From JTS-RE9 sp964649195 (GTDB taxonomy: Bacteria > Planctomycetota > Phycisphaerae > Phycisphaerales > Phycisphaeraceae): DNA of 10,462 bases. Under the pieces are notes generated by a model. The model was not told where the DNA came from and searched no databases. It worked only from the letters and a program-made list of their open reading frames with translations. Shown piece after piece: positions 4,502 to 10,462 of the stretch (position 1 is its first letter; each line of letters starts with the position of its first letter). The stretch is taken from the NCBI GenBank assembly GCA_964649195.1, contig CAZYPK010000175.1:1-10462 (forward strand), in the 5' to 3' direction. The position numbers and the translations under genes are program-made.

Positions 4502-6964
4502 ATGCACCTCTTCTTCCGATCTCTCCGTCCATTCACGGTGATGGTGGCGATGCTGGCGATGGCGGGGTTCGCTCACGCGGCTGATGGCGATGCACATGCC
4601 CACGAAAAGGCTGCGACACCGCCGGCTGCCGGCGCGGTCAAGTCCGTGCAAAGCGGCGCCTGGTCCGATGCGAAAACATGGGAGGGCGGCAAGGCGCCTG
4701 GCGAGGGCGGCAGCGTGATCATCGCCGCGGGGACCACGGTGGTGTATGACATCGAAAGTGCAACGCCCATCCGCGAGGTGCAGGTGAATGGGAAGCTGAC
4801 TTTCGCCCGGGATCGCAACACCCGCCTGGTGGTCGGCCTGCTGCGGGTTACGCCGCCGCGCGGGGCGGGCGATACGGGTGTCGAGGACATCGACAGGCAC
4901 GATCATGATGATCACCGCGATGCGCCGTCCGATGCGGTCGGCGCCCCGACCCTGGAAGTGGGCACCGCCGATGAGCCGATCCCCGCGCCGTTCACCGCCC
5001 GCATCGAGTTGAAATATTTCACCGGCATGGACCGCGAAAAACTTCCCGCCATTTTGTGCAGGCCCGGCGGTCGCATGGAGTTTCACGGCTCGCCCATGAA
5101 CCGCACCTGGGTGAAACTCGGAGCATCACTCAAAAAAGGCGACAACGTGGTCACCCTCAGTGAATCCGTCACCGGCTGGCGCATCGGTGATCGCGTGGTC
5201 ATCACCGGCTCCATCCGCCGAAGCAAGGAAGGCAAACGCGATCCCTACGAGGCTTATTCCCGCATCGACCCCACCAGCGAAGAGCGAACCATCAAGGCCA
5301 TCGATGGCAACCGCGTCACGCTCGATCTGTCCCTGAACGAAGCCCACTATGGCGAAGGCGAGTTCCGCAGCGAGATCGCCAACCTGTCGCGCACCGTCAT
5401 CGTGGAAAGCGCCGATGCCGACGGAAAAAATCCTTCCGCCCTGCGCGGCCACACCATGTATCACCACGGCTCCCTCGGCTCCATCAGCTACGCACTCTTC
5501 AGGAACTTGGGCAAGGAGAATCTGCTGGGCCGCTACCCGATCCACTTCCATCTCGTGGGCGACACCATGCGGGGTTCGAGCGTCATCGGCGCCGCCATCG
5601 TCGGTTCGCACAACCGCTGGGTCACGCTGCACGGCTCGCAGTATCTGGTCGTCCGCGATTGCGTCGGCTACCGGTCCATCGGTCACGGCTTCTTCCTCGA
5701 AGACGGCTCCGAGGTTTACAACATCCTCGATCGCAACCTGGGCATTCAGGCCACGCAAGGCAGGCGGATGAAGAATCAGGCTCTGCCTTTCGATCACAAC
5801 GAAGGCGCCGCGTTCTGGTGGGCCAACGGCCGCAACACCTTTGTACGAAACGTGGCCTGCGAAAATCACGAATACGGCTACCGCTACGACAGCCAGAAAT
5901 CCAGCGGTTTCAATCCCGCGATGCTGATCCGTCAGCCTGACGGCGGCGAAAGCAAGGTCGATATCCGCACCATTGCGCACTACCGTTTTCAACACAACGA
6001 GTCGCACACCGAAGGGCTTTATGCGTTTGTCTTTGCCGGGACCGATGGCGTCGGGCCTGACACGAACCATCCGCATGTGCTGCGCGATCTGAAGCTGTGG
6101 GAATCGCATTACTCGCTGCGCTCGCAGATTCCCACCATGCTGGTGGAGAACCTTCGCATCCATCGCGCCGCCTACGGCATCTACCGGCCGTGGTTCGACA
6201 ACCACGTCTATCGCAACATCCACATGTCGCGCATGTCCACCGAACCGTTCAACCGCGGACAGGATGATGACAGCGATCAGGCCGGCAGCATCACCGTCGA
6301 TGGCCTGACCTTCAGCGAGATCGGCTACGGCGGGGCGATGCCTCTCATTCAGATGAGCGACAACAACCTCAGCGGCAAGGCGGAATCCCATTTCCGCAAC
6401 GTGAAAGTCGAAGGCGAAATCCGCGAGAACCGCTGGCCTCTGGTCAATCGCGGCGGCGGCACGGTGGTCAAGCCGCGCACGGAAAAGGGCGTGCCGATTT
6501 ATCTGCACGATCACTACGGCCCGAATCAACACGCGAAAGTGATGCTTGCCAACGCGCCGGATTTTGGCAAAGACCGACTGGAATATCGCAAGGATGCGCC
6601 GCTCACCGGCGCTTACGCCGTCGTGGCGAAGGTCAGCGATGTGCCGTTCCCCAAGCTGCTCGATCCCATCGACGATCAGCCGCCCGCCACCGCCATCAAC
6701 TTTCCTTCACGCGGTGTGCCTGTGGTCATCAAGGATGGCAAACTCACCATCCGCGGCACCACCACCGACAACGAACGCACCAGGCGCGTCCTCGTCAACG
6801 GCATCGAGGCGAAGGATGTTGATTACAACTTCCACCAGTGGGAGGTGACGCTCACCAACGTGAAGCCCGGAAGGCTCGTCATCAAGGCCCATGCGGAAGA
6901 CGTGAACGGCAATGTCGAGCAGACGCCGCATGAAGTGGTCTTTGAGATTCAGGCGGTGCGTTGA
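4502..6964 (+). CDS. Secreted G8-domain / parallel beta-helix protein (CEMIP/TMEM2-like)
   Basis: The protein has 820 residues. A signal peptide covers residues 1-26 (basic start, hydrophobic core, AHA before the cut). A G8 domain follows at about 46-165: SGAWSDAKTWEGG, APGEGGSVIIAAGTTVVYD, then VNGKLTF, interrupted near residues 131-140 by a His/Asp-rich loop DRHDHDDHRD that might bind metal. The central part (about 170-650) is a right-handed beta-helix with motifs like those of animal CEMIP/TMEM2 and fibrocystin-like proteins: RYPIHFH (344-350), WVTLHG, VRDCVGYRSIGHGFFLEDG (to 402) and NEGAAFWWAN. The C-terminus (about 710-820) looks like an Ig-like beta-sandwich (TDNERTRRVLVNG ... AHAEDVNGN). 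CEMIP and TMEM2 take part in hyaluronan breakdown; an extracellular polysaccharide substrate is inferred here, not shown. The ATG at 4502 has GGAG six bases upstream. The mazEF promoter overlaps its stop codon. Confidence 0.88.
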   Translation: MHLFFRSLRPFTVMVAMLAMAGFAHAADGDAHAHEKAATPPAAGAVKSVQSGAWSDAKTWEGGKAPGEGGSVIIAAGTTVVYDIESATPIREVQVNGKLTFARDRNTRLVVGLLRVTPPRGAGDTGVEDIDRHDHDDHRDAPSDAVGAPTLEVGTADEPIPAPFTARIELKYFTGMDREKLPAILCRPGGRMEFHGSPMNRTWVKLGASLKKGDNVVTLSESVTGWRIGDRVVITGSIRRSKEGKRDPYEAYSRIDPTSEERTIKAIDGNRVTLDLSLNEAHYGEGEFRSEIANLSRTVIVESADADGKNPSALRGHTMYHHGSLGSISYALFRNLGKENLLGRYPIHFHLVGDTMRGSSVIGAAIVGSHNRWVTLHGSQYLVVRDCVGYRSIGHGFFLEDGSEVYNILDRNLGIQATQGRRMKNQALPFDHNEGAAFWWANGRNTFVRNVACENHEYGYRYDSQKSSGFNPAMLIRQPDGGESKVDIRTIAHYRFQHNESHTEGLYAFVFAGTDGVGPDTNHPHVLRDLKLWESHYSLRSQIPTMLVENLRIHRAAYGIYRPWFDNHVYRNIHMSRMSTEPFNRGQDDDSDQAGSITVDGLTFSEIGYGGAMPLIQMSDNNLSGKAESHFRNVKVEGEIRENRWPLVNRGGGTVVKPRTEKGVPIYLHDHYGPNQHAKVMLANAPDFGKDRLEYRKDAPLTGAYAVVAKVSDVPFPKLLDPIDDQPPATAINFPSRGVPVVIKDGKLTIRGTTTDNERTRRVLVNGIEAKDVDYNFHQWEVTLTNVKPGRLVIKAHAEDVNGNVEQTPHEVVFEIQAVR

Positions 6965-6989
6965 AACCGGCGACATCCATGTGTATCCT
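6961..6989 (+). promoter_or_regulatory. Candidate promoter of mazEF
   Basis: TTGAAA (6961-6966) and TATCCT (6984-6989) have a 17-base spacer, close to the sigma70 consensus. The -35 box overlaps the stop codon of the G8 gene, so the toxin-antitoxin pair has its own promoter rather than depending on read-through. The -10 is 43 bases upstream of the mazE start. Confidence 0.5.
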
Positions 6990-6999
6990 TTGTAGATAC
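6983..6999. promoter_or_regulatory. Candidate MazE/MazEF autoregulatory operator
   Basis: GTATC-ctttgta-GATAC is an inverted repeat with 5-base arms that covers the candidate -10 box. Read on the minus strand, its right half gives GTATCTACA, which resembles, from memory, the alternating palindrome bound by MazE at E. coli mazEF. Autorepression by the antitoxin and complex is usual in this family, so the position is sensible. Confidence 0.4.
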
Positions 7000-7032
7000 T
7001 TTGGACGGGGGCCGTCAAGGGAGCTTTTCATC

Positions 7033-7278
7033 ATGAGCGCCATGATTCAGAAATGGGGAAACAGCCACGCAGTCCGATTGCCTCGCTCGATCATTGATCA
7101 GGCCGGGCTGAAGCTCGGCCAGGAGATACGCATCGAGACCAAGGGCGAAACGATCACCATCCGCCCGGCGAAGCGTCGGAAGCGGATTCCGATCAAGGAG
7201 CTGGTGAAGGGCATGACGCCCGCGAAGAATCGTCACCCCGGATTCAACGACGGCCCCAAGGGGCGAGAGGTGATTTGA
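7033..7278 (+). CDS. mazE: MazE-family antitoxin
   Basis: The protein has 81 residues. An AbrB/MazE-type swapped-hairpin DNA-binding fold spans residues about 4-46, with the signature IQKWGNSHAVRLPRSI (5-20), LKLGQEIRIE and GETITIRP. The C-terminal extension (about 48-81), with ELVKGM, NRHPGFNDGPKGREV, is the part that in MazE binds and masks the toxin. The start at 7033 has AAGGGAG nine bases upstream; the ATG at 7042 is an alternative. It would neutralise the product of the next gene and repress the shared promoter. The stop is separated from the mazF ATG by one base, indicating translational coupling. Confidence 0.92.
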   Translation: MSAMIQKWGNSHAVRLPRSIIDQAGLKLGQEIRIETKGETITIRPAKRRKRIPIKELVKGMTPAKNRHPGFNDGPKGREVI

Positions 7279-7279
7279 C

Positions 7280-7618
7280 ATGGCTTACATACCCGACAGG
7301 GGGCATTGGGTCTGGGTGCGATTTGATCCGCAAGCGGGACATGAACAAGCCGGGCACAGGCCGGGACTGGTTCTGTCGCCCAAGGTTTTCAATCGGGCGT
7401 CGGGAATGTGTTTCATCGCGCCGGTTGCCAGCACCAATCGCGGCTTTCGGACTCAGGTTGTGATTCCGGATGGGGAACCGGTGACAGGCGTGGTGCTGGT
7501 CGATCAGATCAAGAGTCTGGACTACAAGGCCAGGGCCGTGAAATTGATAAGTGTCGCGGACGCATCGGTCGTGGACGAGGTGACCAATATCGTTGTCTCG
7601 ATCCTCGATCCCCTGTGA
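7280..7618 (+). CDS. mazF: MazF/PemK-family endoribonuclease toxin
   Basis: The protein has 112 residues, the usual length for MazF, a sequence-specific mRNA interferase. Motifs present are GHWVWVRFDPQAGHEQAGHRP (8-28), LVLSP (30-34), GVVLVDQIKSLD (70-81) and a C-terminal helix. Arg27 corresponds to E. coli MazF Arg29, a catalytic residue. At the position of E. coli Thr52 an ungapped alignment gives Ala50 followed by Ser51-Thr52 (APVASTNRG), so the active site may be altered or may use the neighbour. The ATG follows the mazE stop after one base, with GAGG nine bases upstream inside mazE. The gene at 7648 begins 29 bases after the stop and might be reached by read-through. Confidence 0.93.
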   Translation: MAYIPDRGHWVWVRFDPQAGHEQAGHRPGLVLSPKVFNRASGMCFIAPVASTNRGFRTQVVIPDGEPVTGVVLVDQIKSLDYKARAVKLISVADASVVDEVTNIVVSILDPL

Positions 7619-7647
7619 TATCCATGATTGAGATGAAAGGACATCCC

Positions 7648-9111
7648 ATGCATCGGTCCGTCAGAATCACCCGCCGTCGCTTTCTGCAAACCTCCTCCCT
7701 CGCCACCATCGGAGCGACCGTCGCCATCAGCGGCACCAATGTCGGCGCCCGCGTCATCGGCTCCAATGACCGCATCCATGTCGCCGTCGCGGGCATCAAC
7801 GGTCGCGGCACCTCGCACATCGGCGAGTACACCGGCATGAAGGATCGCCACAACGTGCAGGTCTCCACGCTCATCGATCCTGACAAACGCCTGTTCACCA
7901 ACAAAGCCAAACTCGTCAATGATCGCGCGGGCAACGAGCCGGCCTGCATCACCGACTTCCGCGAAGCGCTCGATGACAAAAACATCGACGCCATCTCCAT
8001 CGCCACGACCAATCACTGGCACGCCCCGATGACCATCTACGCCTGCATGGCGGGCAAGGATGTCTATGTCGAGAAGCCTTGCAGTCATAACGTGCATGAA
8101 GGCCGCGTCGCGGTGCAGGCGGCCCGCAAATACAACCGCATCGTGCAGCACGGCACGCAGAATCGCGCGAGCAATCGCTGGGCGCAGCTTGCCGAGTATG
8201 CCGCCGACGGGTCGCTGGGCAAGCTGAAAATTTCGCGAGGGCTGTGCTACAAGCGTCGCAGTTCCATCGGCATCAAGCCGCACGCGCAGCCGCCCAAGGA
8301 TTTCGACTGGAACCTCTGGCTGGGGCCGGCCCAGGAGCAGCCGTTTCATGGCAACCTCGTCCACTACAACTGGCACTGGTTCTGGGACTTCGGCAACGGC
8401 GACATCGGCAACCAGGGCGTCCACGAAATGGACAAGGCCCGCTGGATGATCCCCGGCGCCACGCTGCCCAGACGAATCCTCAGCCTCGGCGGCCGCTTCG
8501 GATACACCGACCAGGCCCAGGTGCCCAACACCCAGATCGCCTTCTTCGACTACGGCCCCGACAAGCCGATGATCCTTTTCGAGGTGCGCGGCCTGTCAAC
8601 GAAAAGCCACCTCACCCAGATGGTCGGCAACGTCATGCACTTCGAGGCAGGCACCGTCGCAGGTCAGGGGACCTACACGCCTGCGGATGCCGACAAGCCC
8701 GCGCCGCTGCCGAAGGTCGAGGAAAAAAAACGTGTCGGCGGCGGGCAGTTCACCAACTTCATCATGTGCATGCGTTCCCGAAAAACGGAGGACCTCAACG
8801 CCGACATCCTCGAAGGCCACTACTCCTCGGCCCTGTGCCACCTGGCCAACATCAGCCACCGCCTGGGCGAAGACGCCCCCTTCAGCAAACAGAGCAACGC
8901 CATCGGCGACAACAGGGAAATCGTCGAGATGTTCGACCGCATGAAGGATCACCTCAAGGACAACCAGGTGAACCTCGATGAAACGGATTACCGCGTCGGC
9001 AAAATGCTCGAGTTCGATCCGGAGAAGGAAAAGTTTGTGAACGACAAGGAGGCCGACGCGCTGTTGACCCGCGAGTACCGCGCGCCATTCACGATTCCCG
9101 ACAAGCTGTGA
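7648..9111 (+). CDS. Tat-exported Gfo/Idh/MocA-family oxidoreductase (second copy)
   Basis: The protein has 487 residues. The twin-arginine motif is RRRFLQ (9-14), followed by a hydrophobic segment to about residue 34. The Rossmann core has VAGINGRG (47-54), Asp77 at the end of the second strand, IATTNHWHA (118-126) and EKP (142-144). The C-terminal half has WLGPA (224-228), WDFGNG (246-251) and the ending LLTREYRAPF, common in large planctomycete Gfo/Idh/MocA subfamilies. Export through Tat with bound NAD(P) is inferred; the substrate is unknown. The start at 7648 has AAAGGA six bases upstream. Upstream in-frame starts run through mazF and are rejected. It is longer than the 869-2200 enzyme and clearly a different subfamily. 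It is followed by structured element B. Confidence 0.92.
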   Translation: MHRSVRITRRRFLQTSSLATIGATVAISGTNVGARVIGSNDRIHVAVAGINGRGTSHIGEYTGMKDRHNVQVSTLIDPDKRLFTNKAKLVNDRAGNEPACITDFREALDDKNIDAISIATTNHWHAPMTIYACMAGKDVYVEKPCSHNVHEGRVAVQAARKYNRIVQHGTQNRASNRWAQLAEYAADGSLGKLKISRGLCYKRRSSIGIKPHAQPPKDFDWNLWLGPAQEQPFHGNLVHYNWHWFWDFGNGDIGNQGVHEMDKARWMIPGATLPRRILSLGGRFGYTDQAQVPNTQIAFFDYGPDKPMILFEVRGLSTKSHLTQMVGNVMHFEAGTVAGQGTYTPADADKPAPLPKVEEKKRVGGGQFTNFIMCMRSRKTEDLNADILEGHYSSALCHLANISHRLGEDAPFSKQSNAIGDNREIVEMFDRMKDHLKDNQVNLDETDYRVGKMLEFDPEKEKFVNDKEADALLTREYRAPFTIPDKL

Positions 9112-9132
9112 GCGATCAAGGAAGCCGGCACT

Positions 9133-9327
9133 CCGCCGTGGGAGGGCGAGGCTCCTGCCGAGCCGTTCGTTGGCGAAGCCCGTCCGCGGGCTGAAGCAAA
9201 CGAAATTCGCACGGTGAATGATCGGGCCTGATCGTGTGTCCGCCGCGCGAATTTCGGTTGCTCAGGCCCCCGGAGCGGGGCCATCGCAACCGACCGGCTC
9301 GGCGGGAGCCTCGCCCTCCCACGGCGG
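9133..9327. repeat. Structured palindromic element, copy B (closing stem plus three hairpins)
   Basis: The arms 9133-9165 and 9295-9327 are reverse complements at 32 of 33 positions. Inside, H1 is 9166-9204 (outer TTCGTT/AACGAA, inner AGCCCG-tccg-CGGGCT at 9177-9192). H2 is about 9205-9252 (ATTCGC/GCGAAT). H3 is about 9254-9293 (CGGTTGC/GCAACCG outer, GGCCCC/GGGGCC inner). The plan is the same as copy A at 634-801, although H2 and H3 have largely different stem sequences. It begins 21 bases after the stop of the 7648-9111 gene and fills the space before the convergent prepilin-like gene. Its right border carries a near-duplicate, CCCACGGCGG at 9318-9327 and 9332-9341. No coding capacity is supported. 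It could also act as a 3'-end structure for the flanking genes. Confidence 0.8.
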
Positions 9328-9400
9328 GAGCCCCACGGCGGAGAGCCGCGCAACTTTCAATCCGAATCCGTATTACGTCGCGGCCATCGGCTTTTTCATT

Positions 9401-10237
9401 TCAATGCGCAAACAGCGCGTTCGCATCCGCGGGCAGGCCGCTGCCGGCGGCTTTGCCGTCGAAGAGGTCATCGAGGTCGGCGGGGGCGCCTGTGTAGGCG
9501 ACCGCTTTCCTGCCGTCATGGTCGGCGTAACGCCTGCCGATCTTGATCTGATCGCCCTTGAAGACACCGCTGTTCTCGAAGGTCACGTGATTGTCGTTCC
9601 AGACGACGATGTTGCCCCGCCAGTGGGCGGAGTCCGCGTCCGTGGTGTTCACATGCAGACTCGTTGTCTTCATCGTCGGATCGATCGCCTTGCTTCGGTC
9701 GCCGGCGATGGGGGCGTGGGCGTTTTCCGTGTTCGACCATTCCATGCGGCGGCCCTTGTCAGCCGTCGGGTCCGCGATGGAGAGCAAGGCAAAGGAGTAG
9801 TTGGCGCTGGTGATCGGCATCGGTCCGGGCGTCGCTGCGGCCTTGTTCGGCTCAAGCGGACTGATGGCGTATTCGGGCGTGTAGTAATTGCCTGTCAAAA
9901 GTAGCGCATAAACCATGGCGGTGGGGTTTTTTGATGACAACGCAGGTGCGCCATGGCGCGACGGGCTCAGACTTCCGATCTCATCATCGCGGTTTGTCCC
10001 ATCCGCGTTGAACCCGGCATAAAAAGTCTTGCAGCCCTGCCCGTAGAGCACCAGGCCTTGTTGGATGCCGCGAATCTGAGTGGCGTTCTGCATCCGCCGC
10101 GCCTGTCGCCGGCCTTCGCTGCAAGCGGGAAGGAGCATCACGGCGACGAGGATGAAGATGACGCCGGCCAGGCCGGCCGCAGCCGTCATATCCACCAGGG
10201 TCATGCCGCGTTGGAGAAGCATTCGGTGATGCGTCAT
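9401..10237 (-). CDS. Prepilin/pseudopilin-like protein, paralogue 3
   Basis: The protein has 278 residues. With the start at 10235-10237, Gly11, Thr13, Leu14, Asp16 and Gly25 fall at the same positions as in the tandem paralogues, as expected for a prepilin-type leader (QRG then MTLVD) with Asp instead of Glu5; this supports the start, as does GGAG eight bases upstream. Shared blocks include NATQIRGIQQGLVLYGQG, EYAISPLEPNK, APIAGDRSKAIDPTMKTTS, WNDNHVTFE and the C-terminal DDLFDGKAAG, LPADANALFAH. It differs in carrying Cys39 (LLPACS) after the helix, where the others have Pro/Gly, and an insertion near residues 245-255. It is on the opposite strand, over 5 kb from the tandem pair, so it is an older or relocated copy. 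The frame stays open to 10450, but that extension has no supporting features. Confidence 0.85.
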   Translation of the reverse strand: MTHHRMLLQRGMTLVDMTAAAGLAGVIFILVAVMLLPACSEGRRQARRMQNATQIRGIQQGLVLYGQGCKTFYAGFNADGTNRDDEIGSLSPSRHGAPALSSKNPTAMVYALLLTGNYYTPEYAISPLEPNKAAATPGPMPITSANYSFALLSIADPTADKGRRMEWSNTENAHAPIAGDRSKAIDPTMKTTSLHVNTTDADSAHWRGNIVVWNDNHVTFENSGVFKGDQIKIGRRYADHDGRKAVAYTGAPADLDDLFDGKAAGSGLPADANALFAH

Positions 10238-10276
10238 GGCGGAGTCTCCGAGGCTGTTGACCTGAGTTCGGGATAA

Positions 10277-10299
10277 GCCCCGCCCGGAAGGGCGCGGGC
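10277..10299. repeat. Stem-loop upstream of paralogue 3
   Basis: CGCCC (10281-10285) pairs with GGGCG (10290-10294) around a GGAA loop, and GCCC (10277-10280) pairs with GGGC (10296-10299) across a one-base bulge. It lies 40 bases upstream of the minus-strand start codon, so it would be in the 5' leader if transcription starts further out. The remaining bases of 10238-10462 show no gene and no promoter I can support. Confidence 0.35.
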
Positions 10300-10462
10300 C
10301 AAGGGGCGTTCGATTCACGGCCCGATCGCGAATCAATGCGCAATTTCCCGATGACAATTCACCTGTTGGCCTCGAATCCCTCTGTTCAATGGACACGCTT
10401 TGGCCCTCGCCCTTCCGGGAGCCTGAGAACTTTTCGACTTCAATTCCCACACGTCGCGTCGG

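Noticed and set aside
5126..6532. 468-codon minus-strand ORF opposite the G8 protein
   Set aside because: It has no recognisable domain and a biased composition; the sense strand encodes a well-supported G8/beta-helix protein.
7408..7647. N-terminal extension of the second oxidoreductase into mazF
   Set aside because: It would add 80 residues ahead of the Tat motif; the ATG at 7648 has a ribosome site and puts RRRFLQ at the N-terminus.
7522..8424. 300-codon minus-strand ORF opposite mazF and the second oxidoreductase
   Set aside because: It crosses two confidently identified genes in antisense and has shadow-type composition.
9218..9904. Plus-strand ORF through element B and paralogue 3
   Set aside because: It runs from a palindromic element into the antisense of a conserved paralogue; its first part is only the GSAGASPS translation of the repeat.
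10238..10450. 71-residue N-terminal extension of paralogue 3
   Set aside because: The inner ATG aligns the prepilin motif exactly with both paralogues and has a GGAG site; the extension has no homologous part.
1..10462. CRISPR array, tRNA or rRNA genes
   Set aside because: No regularly spaced direct repeats and no tRNA or rRNA signature were seen on either strand; the only repeats are palindromic elements and gene paralogues.

Overview
The window looks like chromosomal DNA of a planctomycete, probably from the Phycisphaerae side of the phylum. The evidence is two Tat-exported Gfo/Idh/MocA oxidoreductases with the planctomycete-type C-terminal half, three prepilin-like 'W-NDGH' proteins, a G8-domain beta-helix protein, and dispersed palindromes whose spurious translations read GSAGASPS / GEAPAEP. 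No rRNA, tRNA, CRISPR array or transposase gene was seen.

Layout. Bases 1-76 hold a hairpin. A minus-strand block follows: a small membrane-anchored SHOCT-like protein (77-568), a 168-base structured palindromic element (634-801), a strong hairpin (833-861) and a Tat-signal Gfo/Idh/MocA oxidoreductase (869-2200). A divergent control region (2201-2426) leads into a tandem pair of prepilin-like paralogues on the plus strand (2427-3239 and 3326-4129). A 56-residue membrane protein (4153-4323, minus) is divergent from a secreted 820-residue G8 / parallel beta-helix protein resembling animal CEMIP/TMEM2 (4502-6964). Immediately behind it, with its own promoter, sits a mazEF toxin-antitoxin pair (7033-7618), then a second Tat-signal oxidoreductase (7648-9111). 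A second copy of the structured element (9133-9327) and a third prepilin paralogue on the minus strand (9401-10237) close the window.

How the genes relate. Most products are predicted to work at or outside the cytoplasmic membrane: exported sugar-type oxidoreductases, a secreted carbohydrate-active-looking beta-helix, pseudopilin-like proteins and two small membrane proteins. This suggests a surface or glycan-handling neighbourhood, but strand changes show it is not one operon. The most unusual features are the two copies of the intergenic element. Both can fold into a long closing stem plus three nearly contiguous hairpins. Their first hairpin differs by compensatory base-pair changes, which suggests that the fold, not only the sequence, is maintained. 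The three pseudopilin-like proteins are also unusual: all carry Asp where type IV pilins have Glu5.
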